Part shown: positions 46,119 to 54,263 of the stretch, in pieces
How the letters are laid out: every line of letters begins with the position of its first letter
How positions within the stretch are numbered: position 1 is the first letter of the stretch
DNA from: Halomarina litorea
Lineage (GTDB): Archaea; Halobacteriota; Halobacteria; Halobacteriales; Haloarculaceae
Direction: 5' to 3'
Length of the DNA stretch: 64,000 bases
Assembly: GCF_024227715.1 (NCBI RefSeq)
Contig: NZ_CP100451.1
Location: forward strand, 62,001-126,000
The notes under the pieces: generated by a model
The model's database searches: none
What the model was told of the DNA's origin: nothing
What the model saw: only the letters and a program-made list of their open reading frames with translations
Translations under genes and position numbers: made by a program

Positions 46119-46286
46119 ATGACATCCAGCACTGATTCCTCGACCGAGGTCGGCGAGGAGGTCCGTCGACTCTACGAGCGGTAGGCGGCCGAGACCGACG
46201 AGGAACGTCGTGACATCGCCCTCGAAATGGGGACACTCGACGGTCGCCGTCACACCGATATCTGCACAGCGCTCGAAGACGAGTAA
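46119..46286 (+). pseudogene. small gene interrupted by an in-frame TAG
   Basis: ATG at 46119 opens MTSSTDSSTEVGEEVRRLYE and Arg, followed by TAG at 46182-46184. The same frame then continues for 33 codons of protein-like acidic sequence (AAETDEERRDIALEMGTLDG ... ALEDE) to a TAA. A single change from CAG, GAG or AAG to TAG would explain it. It could be a decayed gene or a 21-residue peptide. Confidence 0.4.
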
Positions 46287-46685
46287 CGCGGGGTAGATTT
46301 CTGCAGGAAGAATCGGAGACGTTTTTCGCCCAATGTCTTCGTAATCGGCAACGCTGCTTTCCGATAGGACACTGGCGCTACTCGGAGTGATAGTCTCCGT
46401 CGTCACTGGCCACTGTTCACTCAGGAGTTCCAATCTCGCTGGACACAATATTTCAGGCCACTCTATCTGCTAGGCACCCCCGCCTATGCCCCGTCAGACG
46501 GAGGTTTGGAGAGTAGTGAATATTCTTAACAGATGATTCGGACAGGAGTGGCTGATCTTAGACCTTCTGCTGATCGAGCGAGTTGTATCACAACTCGCTT
46601 ACTCTGACCGCACAGCCCCCTGTTTCGACTCCAATCCGGGAGCACTCACCGCAAAGACTAGACGGGTTGCCCTGCAAACCCGTGT
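46287..46685. other. intergenic region with a perfect hairpin
   Basis: No coding frame is supported in these 399 bp. A 10-bp perfect stem with a 3-nt loop lies at 46577-46599 (AGCGAGTTGT-ATC-ACAACTCGCT), upstream of the recombinase gene; it may be a terminator-like or binding structure. A TTCGACTCC sequence near 46625 resembles a tRNA T-loop, but its stem does not pair. Confidence 0.5.
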
Positions 46686-47285
46686 ATGGTTCGCGTCGAC
46701 GACTCGGGCGGTGTGACGAAGTGCTGGCCTAACCGTGACGAACTCGCCGGGCTTGACGCCGCCGCTGCTCGGGCCGACTGGAAACGAGAGATCGCAATCA
46801 TGCTGATGGGCCGGTGTGGATTCCGCGCCGACGAGGTGAACTACCCCGGCGATGCTGAACTCCGGTGGTCGGAGAAAGGCGGGTGCTGGTTCGTCGAGAT
46901 TCGAGGGAAGAACACCCGTGGGGGCGAGCCGAAGCTATGCGACGCCTGGATGCCCGAAGACGTCGAGGCGAATGTCCGCCGATTCTCACGCGAGCGGGGC
47001 CGCGGGACGGGAGAGTCATGGGTCGATGCCTCAAAGTCGAGTGTCCGCCGGTGGGTAAAAGAAGCCGCTGCGGAGGTGGCCGAGGACGCCGAGCAGTCCG
47101 AACGGTGGCTACAGGTGTCGAGCCACGATCTCCGGCGCTCGTGGGCGACATACCACCTAGTCGAGCGGCAGGTGGACGTGCGGACGATGATGTCCATTGG
47201 TGGGTGGAGCGACTACTCGACTATCGAACCGTACCTCGCAGAGCCGACAGAAGGGAGAATCGGCGAGGCGATGTCCCTCGCCTGA
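46686..47285 (+). CDS. compact tyrosine recombinase/integrase
   Basis: The 199-residue protein consists essentially of the catalytic domain, with no core-binding domain. Catalytic residues can be assigned as Arg47 (GFRADEV), His147-x2-Arg150 (SSHDLRRSW), Trp174 in place of the second His (GGWSDY), and Tyr183 (EPYL). Lys in the beta-hairpin region (RGKNTRGGE) fits the expected position. Such short integrases occur in haloarchaeal viruses and plasmids. No tRNA gene or attachment duplication is visible next to it. It is convergent with the two-gene operon to its right. Confidence 0.85.
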   Translation: MVRVDDSGGVTKCWPNRDELAGLDAAAARADWKREIAIMLMGRCGFRADEVNYPGDAELRWSEKGGCWFVEIRGKNTRGGEPKLCDAWMPEDVEANVRRFSRERGRGTGESWVDASKSSVRRWVKEAAAEVAEDAEQSERWLQVSSHDLRRSWATYHLVERQVDVRTMMSIGGWSDYSTIEPYLAEPTEGRIGEAMSLA

Positions 47286-47294
47286 CCGGGGCCG

Positions 47295-47723
47295 CTACAC
47301 TACGTTCGAGGGCGTCGCGACTCGAACGTCAGCGTCGACCCGATTCTCGACGAACTCTTCGGCTACCGGAACGGTCGACGAAGGGACCACCAGGACGGCG
47401 GTGTAGTTCCGCTTGGAGGCGAACGCTTCGAGCTGCTCGCTGGCGTGGGTGTCCAGCGAGTCCCTCGTCTCTATCTCGATGGCCAGAAACCGAGGGAAGT
47501 CGCGGACCGTGATGTCGGGCCGGTACCTCTCGATTGTATCGGGCTGCCCGTTGCCGACCCCGGACTCATGGTCAACGTGGAGCGTTGCCTCCGGGGCTTC
47601 TCTCTCGATACTCTTTGCCGTCTTCCGGACGACGCGGTCGTGCTTTGAGGTAGTCAGATGGTCGTGGATCGAGACGGCACCAACGAGACCCACGAGGGCC
47701 GCGAGCGCTTTCCCGGAACTCAT
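47295..47723 (-). CDS. small PD-(D/E)xK-like nuclease-fold protein
   Basis: The 142-residue protein starts with a short membrane-prone helix (LAALVGLVGAVSI). It then shows the order Glu...RPDITVRDFPRFLAIEIETRD...YTAVLVV, which is the beta-hairpin and Asp/Glu-x-Glu layout of restriction-type nuclease folds, with Lys absent (E-I-E). It may be a nuclease or a degenerate DNA-binding version. Its ATG overlaps the stop of the upstream gene by four bases, so the two are an operon. Confidence 0.6.
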   Translation of the reverse strand: MSSGKALAALVGLVGAVSIHDHLTTSKHDRVVRKTAKSIEREAPEATLHVDHESGVGNGQPDTIERYRPDITVRDFPRFLAIEIETRDSLDTHASEQLEAFASKRNYTAVLVVPSSTVPVAEEFVENRVDADVRVATPSNVV

Positions 47724-48370
47724 GCAGCACCACCTCGAATCGGAGTCCCGGCCGCTTTGTGGGTCAGCCGGTACCGGAGCGCGCCGTTCCGGAAGCCTAT
47801 CTGGTCGTAGCCTTCCCCTTTCTCGACCTCGTCGGAGTCCTTGATCGCCCCGACGACCTTGTCGAGTTTATTCATCCGCTCGGCCTCCTCACCGGAGGCC
47901 ATCGCATCCTCCAAGTTCTCTGGCGAGACGTCGAGGGCCTGCGACGCGACACCGCGTAGCGTCGACTCGTCCGCGCCCCCGTCTGCAAGCGGGGCTGCTT
48001 CTCGCTCGGCCTCGCGTGCGTGCAGGTCTTCGAGGAACCGTTCTCGCTCCTCGTCGACGTGTGCGCCAAGGTCCACGTCCTCACCCATGGGGTACTCGCC
48101 GGTCCGCTCTTTCAGGATGAAGGTAGACGGACCGGAGGGTTCGAGTTCCTCGACAACTCCCACCGCTTCGAGGTTGTCGAGGACCGTCTCGACCGTGTGG
48201 TCGAGTTCATCGCCGAGTTCCTCGTCCACTTCGGACCGTCGGACCGTCTCCTCGCTGGCCGCGGTCAACCCCTGTCGAGCGAACCATTCCGCCGTTCGGA
48301 TTTGGTCCGCAACACTTGGTTGGCCGCTATTCACCGATCGTATCTGCTCTTGTATCGTGTCGAAACTCAC
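47720..48370 (-). CDS. hypothetical acidic protein, probable provirus or plasmid gene
   Basis: The protein has 216 residues from a GTG at 48370 (V-S-F-D-T-I-Q). The longer frame to 48487 runs into the hairpin region and is not protein-like. The N-terminal part (about 20-85) could be a winged helix (VADQIRTAEWFARQGLTAASEETV and a strand pair ending TFILKE). The middle is strongly acidic and helical, and the C-terminus is basic. It forms an operon with the small nuclease-like gene. I do not recognise the family. Confidence 0.65.
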   Translation of the reverse strand: MSFDTIQEQIRSVNSGQPSVADQIRTAEWFARQGLTAASEETVRRSEVDEELGDELDHTVETVLDNLEAVGVVEELEPSGPSTFILKERTGEYPMGEDVDLGAHVDEERERFLEDLHAREAEREAAPLADGGADESTLRGVASQALDVSPENLEDAMASGEEAERMNKLDKVVGAIKDSDEVEKGEGYDQIGFRNGALRYRLTHKAAGTPIRGGAA

Positions 48371-48495
48371 GTGCTGACTATCGCAGCAGCTCGACTCGCC
48401 CAGTAGAGTAACGCTTAATCCACTCCAGCAAGAATCATGGGTTGCAATCGCCTTGCTGTCAGGGTGGACCGCTGCCGGGGAACCCATACTCGTGT

Positions 48496-48533
48496 GGGGG
48501 ACCCGGAGCCTGCTCTAACAGGCTCGGTCCCCC
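48496..48533. terminator. long GC-rich hairpin
   Basis: GGGGGACCCGGAGCCTG at 48496-48512 pairs with CAGGCTCGGTCCCCC at 48519-48533, leaving a two-base bulge and a 6-nt loop, followed by TTGTT. It could act as a terminator in the rightward direction or as a structural element of the integrated provirus. It lies upstream of the 48370 start on the opposite strand. Confidence 0.5.
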
Positions 48534-49065
48534 TTGTTCAGTTCGTACCTGACTTATTAGCGGGTAGTAACACGTCCGGACTTAAAAATATCTAGGGTGC
48601 GTACCACCCCATTGTCTGGATTCAATCATGAGTCTGACTCAGGTCATATCGTAATACGATATGACGCCAAGATGCTAGTCCAGCCTACTCTAGAAGATAT
48701 TGGGCTACACGAACTGTGTCACAATTCGGGTTTTCTATCCGAATTCTATCACACCGTTGAATCGGGTCTATTAATAGATACGTTACCGGGGTGAAAGTGG
48801 TTCGACAAGGGCACTAATTCCCAGACATAGCGTGGATTCCGAGTGGAAAAGAAGGGGGGTTGGGGTGATGATTTTCAGCCCTCGTGGGCGACGTACTCGG
48901 CAGAGTTGGCACTCTCAAAATAGCACTTCCTATTCAAGCAGTCATCCTTCCATCCACGACGGTTCGTGCGCCGTATCAAAGTGCCTCAGCATTCCCTCAG
49001 TCGGGGTTTCATCTGACGCTATCTCAACAATCGTACCGCAAATCATACACTCGTACGTTATTTTC

Positions 49066-49365
49066 TTATCTTCGGACGGGTCTGATGCTCCGCGTCAAGA
49101 TCGCCTTCCAGATACCGCTCCCTGCCCTCGTAATCTCATACATCTGGTAGTCCCCCATCAACGGAGCCACCAATCCTGCTTGCGCTAGCATCCGACACCG
49201 TTCTCGAATCCGCCGCTCAATAGCGTCGAACCGCATTACGGAGGCCATCAGATTAGGACCTGACAGCGGCTCCTCCTCGACAAACTCTAGGATACGCTCG
49301 TCAAGCGTACACATCCAGCCCGCGGGCAATCGATCGCTCAATGTCTCGCGGCCCCCACTACGCAC
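49066..49365 (-). CDS. PhiH1-repressor-like winged-helix protein
   Basis: The 99-residue protein follows the pattern of haloarchaeal PhiH1-type repressors: GWMCTLDERILEFVEEE near the start, RRIRERCRMLAQAGLV as recognition helix region, and MYEITRAGSGIW at the wing. Such proteins control lysogeny in virus PhiH1 and occur widely in proviruses. Together with the integrase and the OB-fold protein it suggests provirus or plasmid ancestry for 46.6-50.8 kb. The 270 bp to its left (48795-49065) have no supported gene. Confidence 0.72.
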   Translation of the reverse strand: MRSGGRETLSDRLPAGWMCTLDERILEFVEEEPLSGPNLMASVMRFDAIERRIRERCRMLAQAGLVAPLMGDYQMYEITRAGSGIWKAILTRSIRPVRR

Positions 49366-49913
49366 CTCATCCTCAGGGTGCTTACAGGGCCAGGGGATGG
49401 CCGAGGTAACCCTGTCTGTTCTGAGTCCTCCAAGGTTGCGACAGGATCACTGAGCGTCAAATCCGATTGAGCAGGTGGTTGGGATGGCTCGCCCCGCTCG
49501 CCGCTGCCGCCCTCCGCGTGCTCACGGCTCCTCCCGGTCGCCGTTCGCTATCGAGGCGCTCCCTGCAGTCGCGCCTCGCTTCGCTCGCGACCGACCATTC
49601 CGGGCATGCAGCGGCTCCCGATAGTCGCCGCTGTTCCGGGCTGAAGTGGATGTGCCCTCGCGCCAGCGGGTATCCGTCGGGGGTTCGCGTGGCTCACCCC
49701 CCACGCATACTCCGCTGGCCGCTCGCTCCGGGCGGGTCGGACGCGCGGGGCTGGTTGGTTCATCGTCCGACGGCGCTCTCGCTCGCGCCCCATGGGCGCT
49801 CGCGACGGCGCGAGCGAGAGCGCGCACGTGACTGGTCGTCTTCGTGTGAAAAGCCGCGATGTAGTAGCATCGCGGCGGTCGGGCGCTGTGTGAGCGCCGT
49901 CGGACAGACAGCA
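49366..49913. other. GC-rich non-coding region with hairpins, possible origin
   Basis: These 548 bp have long open frames on both strands because stop codons are rare, but none is protein-like. Two adjacent hairpins sit at the right edge: GCCGCGATG-TAGTAG-CATCGCGGC at 49853-49876 and GGCGCT-GTGTG-AGCGCC at 49882-49898, 15 bp before the OB-fold gene. Such structure next to a single-strand-binding-type gene is compatible with a replication origin or a 5' leader control element. Confidence 0.4.
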
Positions 49914-50777
49914 ATGTCGAGTACTAACGGTACGAGTGAAGTAGTTTCGGTCGATGAACAGGGCTTCGAACAGACGAACGCAGGTGCGGTCGACGAGGAG
50001 GGCTTCGAAGTCGTCGAGGAGACCCCGGAGTTCCGGGCGAGCGTCGATCAGGAAGTGCAGGCGAAGGTGGACGCCAACCACCCCGACGGGCGGGTCGAAG
50101 ACGGCCCGGATCACATGGTCGGGAAGACCCTCGCACAGGAAGAGCGCATCAAGGCGCGAGAGGCAGAGTTGGCGCACATCAGTCAACAGGCGACGCTGAG
50201 CGAGCAGGAGGGACGGGCGGAGCGAACGCGCGAGGTCGTGACCGAGCAATGTGGGCGGGAGGACGAAGCGGAGCCGGACGTGGCGCCCCAGGCGGTGCTG
50301 ACAAAGGAGGAACTGGCCGAGGTGAATCGGCAGGCAGCCCGGATCAACGAGCGGGTCGATGGCGGCTGGTCGCGAGCAGTCGTCGCACAGGAACTGGCCA
50401 AGCGGGCCGTTGGTCGAGAGAACCTGACGGAGGCAGTGTTTGAGGTGCTGGACGAGCAGCGAGCAGTCCCAGGGACGGTCGTGCCGATCGCTGAAGTGCC
50501 AGACGTGCCGGTCGGCGAGGTGACCGTCGAGGGCGTCGTGACGGAACTCTGGGCGTCGTCGTCCCCCCGAATCCAGCAAGTGGGACTGATCGAAGACGAG
50601 AGCGGGCGAACGAAGTTCACCGTCTGGGAGCGCTCGAACCAGACCATCGTCCGTGAGGGCGAGACGATCAGGTTCCGGGCGGCAGCGAAAAACTGGTACC
50701 AAGGGCGGTGTTCGCTCGCGCTGACCGGCTGGTCGGCCATCGAGTTCCCCAAGCGCGGGCGGTGGTGGGACCAGTAG
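49914..50777 (+). CDS. OB-fold single-stranded DNA-binding (RPA-like) protein
   Basis: The protein has 287 residues from the ATG at 49914; the open frame upstream to 49467 is not protein-like. The N-terminal ~170 residues are acidic and helical. The OB fold (about 190-285) has VTVEGVVTELWASSSPRIQQVGLI, then DESGRTKFTVWERS, IVREGETIRFRAAAKNWYQGRCSLAL, typical of haloarchaeal RPA/SSB domains. Proteins of this layout are common in haloarchaeal plasmids and proviruses. A T6 tract at 50796-50801 after the stop can serve as an archaeal terminator. Confidence 0.85.
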   Translation: MSSTNGTSEVVSVDEQGFEQTNAGAVDEEGFEVVEETPEFRASVDQEVQAKVDANHPDGRVEDGPDHMVGKTLAQEERIKAREAELAHISQQATLSEQEGRAERTREVVTEQCGREDEAEPDVAPQAVLTKEELAEVNRQAARINERVDGGWSRAVVAQELAKRAVGRENLTEAVFEVLDEQRAVPGTVVPIAEVPDVPVGEVTVEGVVTELWASSSPRIQQVGLIEDESGRTKFTVWERSNQTIVREGETIRFRAAAKNWYQGRCSLALTGWSAIEFPKRGRWWDQ

Positions 50778-50795
50778 ATGGGGCGTGGGCGGTTC

Positions 50796-50801
50796 TTTTT
50801 T
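50796..50801 (+). terminator. oligo-T terminator after the OB-fold gene
   Basis: Six consecutive T follow GGGCGTGGGCGGTTC, 19 bp after the TAG stop. Archaeal RNA polymerase terminates at such T-runs without needing a hairpin. Confidence 0.5.
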
Positions 50802-51050
50802 GTTGGGTGCCGGACCGACCCGAACCCCGCCGCCCCACCCTCCGCTCCCGGCCTCCCTCCGGTCGGCCGGCAGCCACAACCGGAGTCACAGCTTTGGGAG
50901 TGGTGTGCCCAGAAACAGGACCGCTGTCGCGACGCAGTCTGTTTATTTGCCCCCTGGAAGGGCGGAGGACGGACGATGGATTTACAAACTCATCTCACCG
51001 AAGACTGTGAAGCAGACCCGTTCGCTTGAGTCCTGTTCAGCCTATACAGA

Positions 51051-51827
51051 CTAGTCGTCCAGGTCTAGTCCTGCTGTAGGCTTCTCTTCGCCCGCGAACG
51101 TCTCCAGCAAGTACAGCACGCTGAACCCGAGGTTCTCATGGATCCAGTCCTGATTCGAGTAGATGTCCGTGAAGTCGCCGGTCACGAAGTGGCTGATACC
51201 GATTTCCTCCTTCAGGAACACGGCGTCACAGATCAACGCGATATCCGCGTTGTTCTTCATGTGGATTGGCCACTCCTTCAACCGCTTCTCGACGTCGGGA
51301 TACTCGCGGTCCCGCATCGGTTCCAGATAGACACGGGCCTCGATCTGGTCCTTGTGCTTAATTGACCGCTCCATTAAGACGTCCTTCAGCTTCCGAGCAG
51401 CCTCCCGAGCTGTCCGCCGAGTGAGCTCGCCCTCCTTCTCGAAGTACCACTCAAAGTACTTCTGGAGCCGAGGCCGCACCTCCTTCTCCTCGGACTCCTT
51501 CATATCGAACCGCTCGACGTACTCGTCCATCACCGTCTCAATATCGAGCTCGTCGTCACTGTAGGTTTGCAGCATCTTCCCGAACTGCCTCAGCTTCAAC
51601 CGGAGCTTCGCCCGTTTCTCCCCGTACAGGCCTTCGTCCCGGTCTAACCGGATGTCGGCGGAACGCCGACTGTTGTCCCCGGTACTGGAGCAGTACTCGT
51701 AGACGGCGTTCTTCCCGGTGTAAATCGTGTTGTCGGTGTCGAACAATCGTTTGGCGTCAGGGTACCACCGGTCATTGATGAAGGTGAGTCCGAGCAGGCA
51801 GTTGGTGTCTACGAAGTACCGGGTCAT
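51051..51827 (-). CDS. PIN-domain RNase-like protein
   Basis: The 258-residue protein has the PIN core at its two ends: YFVDTNCLLGL at the N-terminus (first Asp), NAVYEYCSS with a conserved Glu, and near the C-terminus ADIALICDAVFL and HFVTGDFTDIYS (further acidic residues). Between them is a charged helical insertion of about 110 residues, so it is larger than VapC toxins. PIN proteins are metal-dependent RNases. It is the second gene of an operon, 11 bp after the Panacea-like gene and divergent from the Argonaute pair. Confidence 0.8.
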   Translation of the reverse strand: MTRYFVDTNCLLGLTFINDRWYPDAKRLFDTDNTIYTGKNAVYEYCSSTGDNSRRSADIRLDRDEGLYGEKRAKLRLKLRQFGKMLQTYSDDELDIETVMDEYVERFDMKESEEKEVRPRLQKYFEWYFEKEGELTRRTAREAARKLKDVLMERSIKHKDQIEARVYLEPMRDREYPDVEKRLKEWPIHMKNNADIALICDAVFLKEEIGISHFVTGDFTDIYSNQDWIHENLGFSVLYLLETFAGEEKPTAGLDLDD

Positions 51828-51838
51828 GGAGGGGGTGG

Positions 51839-52708
51839 TTAGGGGGCGGGTGAGAGACCGAGGAGGGCGATTGCAACCCCGTCAGCGGCTTCGGACACTA
51901 CTTGGTTCTCTTCTAGGTCTGTGTGTAGCCGGGAGCGTTCTCGCTCTATCAGTTCGAGTTCCTTCCGGATATCCTCTTGTCGACCTTCAAGGTCCTGCGT
52001 GTCTAGTTCCTCGGCGATCTCTTCGGGGGTCAACCCGGTGTTTTCGCGTTGGGCGAGGTCGATGCAGAAGATGGTCCAGAACAATTCAGAGACCTTCAGG
52101 GCCTTCTGCGGCCGGTACTCTTCGGCATCAAGTTCAGCACTTACGACCGAGTACCAGAGATCTAGGTCCTGCACCAGCCACGGGTAGTCGTCGACCGGGA
52201 AGGTATCGATGATATCGAAGACCGTGTTGATGACTGCTTCCCTGCTGGAGTCTACTTCGGGGTAATCTGGTTTATCGTCGATAGCGTCACTGAGCTGTTT
52301 GTCGAGTCGTCGGTAGTGGCGTTGGACGTCGTAAGGCGCGTCCTCGTACATGTCATCGGTCAACCCCTCCGTATTTTGTTCGTATAGACGGTTGAGTGCT
52401 CGGGAGAGTGCGAGTCGAGCCTTTGTCTCTTCCTCCCTGGGGAGGCTGACCTGAGAAGCTGAAAGGCTACAACGGACTTCTCGGCTATCGTCACTCCAGT
52501 CTACCGTGACCGGGGATCCACCGGTCTTCGCCATGGTTCCGAACTTGTACCAGAAGTGCTGGATATCCGTGTCCAATCCGACATCGTTGAGTTCCTTGTC
52601 TGCGAAGTAGAGCAGTTTATAGAAGGTTTTAGGGCGTAACGGGTTCGAGTAGAATCTCTCGTCCAAGAGAAGGGCCGTTACCTCCCCTACGCTCAGTGTA
52701 GAGGTCAT
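51839..52708 (-). CDS. Panacea/DUF4065-like antitoxin candidate
   Basis: The 289-residue protein's N-terminal pattern LRPKTFYKLLYFADKELND ... IQHFWYKFGTMAK resembles the Panacea (SocA/DUF4065) fold, where KLLYFADKE precedes a short strand and a G-P/M motif. A middle helical region follows, and the C-terminal ~60 residues form a coiled coil (EDIRKELELIERERSRLHTD). Panacea proteins neutralise diverse toxins. The immediate partner is a PIN-type nuclease gene, so a toxin-antitoxin pair is the simplest reading. The 166 bp to the APAZ gene hold both promoters. Confidence 0.6.
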   Translation of the reverse strand: MTSTLSVGEVTALLLDERFYSNPLRPKTFYKLLYFADKELNDVGLDTDIQHFWYKFGTMAKTGGSPVTVDWSDDSREVRCSLSASQVSLPREEETKARLALSRALNRLYEQNTEGLTDDMYEDAPYDVQRHYRRLDKQLSDAIDDKPDYPEVDSSREAVINTVFDIIDTFPVDDYPWLVQDLDLWYSVVSAELDAEEYRPQKALKVSELFWTIFCIDLAQRENTGLTPEEIAEELDTQDLEGRQEDIRKELELIERERSRLHTDLEENQVVSEAADGVAIALLGLSPAP

Positions 52709-52837
52709 GCTTATTCGAGGCTAACAGCACCACCTCTAATTACTGTATTGAAAACAGTGAATCTGAATCAGGTACCCCCAATACCGTGGCCAGGCATCCA
52801 ATTCTCGGCCTGAGTCCGGGACCGTTCACTGCGACGA

Positions 52838-52850
52838 AACGATTTAGGTA
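52838..52850 (+). promoter_or_regulatory. candidate promoter of the Argonaute operon
   Basis: CGAAACG (a BRE-like purine-rich element, 52836-52842) followed by ATTTAG (52842-52847) lies about 28-33 nt before the GTG start at 52875. The spacing fits a leaderless haloarchaeal promoter. No operator dyad is evident. Confidence 0.4.
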
Positions 52851-52874
52851 CTCCATTGTGAGGTTCGGCATAAC

Positions 52875-54263
52875 GTGGCGCTCACCAACCTCCTAGGCGA
52901 ACGCGAGGCCCTCGCTAAAAACTCGGAGATCTACGGTGACAAGGTCCAGGAGTACATGGAGGCGATGGGATATTACATCACGGAAACATCGCCCACCCAT
53001 GGCGGGCTTGTCGACCAGAAATACGAACTCCCAGAGATCAGGGGTGACCGAGAGGTCTGGGTCGAGCTCAAGTGGACAAACCAGCGCCGTCACGGGAAGA
53101 AATTCCTCGAGGAAATGGGGAAGTACTTCCTCCACTACATGGACCGGTCTCCTGAGAAACGGTTCGACGTGGCCATCTTCGGGCGGAACCTCGAGAACTT
53201 CAAAGAGTGGCGGAAGATCTTCGACGTCACCAAGCGGACCGACGAGGCAATCCAGGAGTTCTACGACCGGGTCTGCGAGAACGACAAACTCTCGGACGAC
53301 CATCGAAGGAAGATTAAGAGCTATTCGATGGACGATTTCGAGGAGTTCCTGAGTGACACCCACGTCTACCAGGCCGACTACGACTCGCTCTTGATGAAGA
53401 TCGAGGAGTTCGAGAAAGACGACCGATTCAAACCCGACTTCTTCCAGCGCGAAGCCGAACCCTTTACCGACAGGTCAGAGCTGACCACCAACCTCGTCGA
53501 GATAACAGAGTACCCTGAAACTCTGTACATCGGAGACCAGGTGGAGGGCGCGACACAAGAGGTAGCATTCAAGCTACGCCCATTCACGGTACCGACGTGG
53601 TTCAAGTCGAACAAGGTGTATAGCCTGTTGCCGCCGGAGGAAATTCCGAGAGCGGTCAAACAGTTCATTGATCCGGACACGGTCGAGGTGACCGGGTTCC
53701 GGTCGTGGGTAGAAGCCGACCAAGGGAACGCCGATATTGGGAAACGGCTGATCCGGGCCGTTGTCCTCTCCAAGGGTGAAGACCGTGGCTGCATCGCGAT
53801 AAACTACCGTAGCGACTACCACCTCTACTTCCCACACGAAGACCCCGAAGCGGAGGTCCGGAAAGAAGAGGGGCGGCAGGTCACAAAACACTATGATGAG
53901 GCCGAATCACCCTTCTTCCGCCACCACTCACTCCGTATCGGCATCCTCGAATACTCGGGACAGTACTTCCTCACCCTGAAACCGGCTATCCTGTTCACCA
54001 CCAACGGGAAAGAAAACCGGATCACCGGGGAACAAGCCAAACCGTTACACGACAGGTTCAGCCCCAGCCGACACGGGAACAACCGGAAAACACGGAGCCG
54101 GATCAACCACTGGTGGAAAATCCTGGACTACGGCGACCCCAAACAGGACAATCTGGACATCGGGACAGACCCCGTGATGCTCGAAGTCAACAAAAGGCCG
54201 CCCAAAGACACCGACGAACGGGACGGCACCATGCAGAACAAGTGGATAGGAGATTTCCAATGA
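52875..54263 (+). CDS. APAZ protein with N-terminal nuclease domain (DREN/DUF4365-like), partner of short Argonaute
   Basis: The protein has 462 residues from a GTG. The N-terminal domain (about 15-95) reads GDKVQEYMEAMGYYITETS ... D47 ... VWVELKWTN with Glu64-x-Lys66, a PD-(D/E)xK site like that of Mrr/DUF4365 nucleases. Residues about 200-460 look like an APAZ domain (YRSDYHLYFPHED, FFRHHSLRIGILEYSGQYFL, LHDRFSPSRHGN). Its stop overlaps the Argonaute ATG (ATGA). In SPARDA systems a DUF4365-APAZ protein and an inactive short Argonaute form a complex. On guide-directed target recognition it degrades DNA and RNA and kills the invaded cell. The order and sizes match. Confidence 0.82.
   Translation: MALTNLLGEREALAKNSEIYGDKVQEYMEAMGYYITETSPTHGGLVDQKYELPEIRGDREVWVELKWTNQRRHGKKFLEEMGKYFLHYMDRSPEKRFDVAIFGRNLENFKEWRKIFDVTKRTDEAIQEFYDRVCENDKLSDDHRRKIKSYSMDDFEEFLSDTHVYQADYDSLLMKIEEFEKDDRFKPDFFQREAEPFTDRSELTTNLVEITEYPETLYIGDQVEGATQEVAFKLRPFTVPTWFKSNKVYSLLPPEEIPRAVKQFIDPDTVEVTGFRSWVEADQGNADIGKRLIRAVVLSKGEDRGCIAINYRSDYHLYFPHEDPEAEVRKEEGRQVTKHYDEAESPFFRHHSLRIGILEYSGQYFLTLKPAILFTTNGKENRITGEQAKPLHDRFSPSRHGNNRKTRSRINHWWKILDYGDPKQDNLDIGTDPVMLEVNKRPPKDTDERDGTMQNKWIGDFQ

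Noticed and set aside
46600-46660. tRNA-like T-loop TTCGACTCC upstream of the integrase
   Set aside because: The flanking bases do not form a T-stem, and no acceptor or anticodon arm could be folded.
48597-48794. 65-codon GTG-started frame
   Set aside because: No ribosome site, promoter or recognisable content; AT-richer DNA gives the frame by chance, so it is left uncalled.
49467-49913. Open frame extending the OB-fold gene upstream
   Set aside because: Arg/Ser/Pro-rich sequence typical of out-of-frame GC-rich DNA; the ATG at 49914 gives a family-like start.
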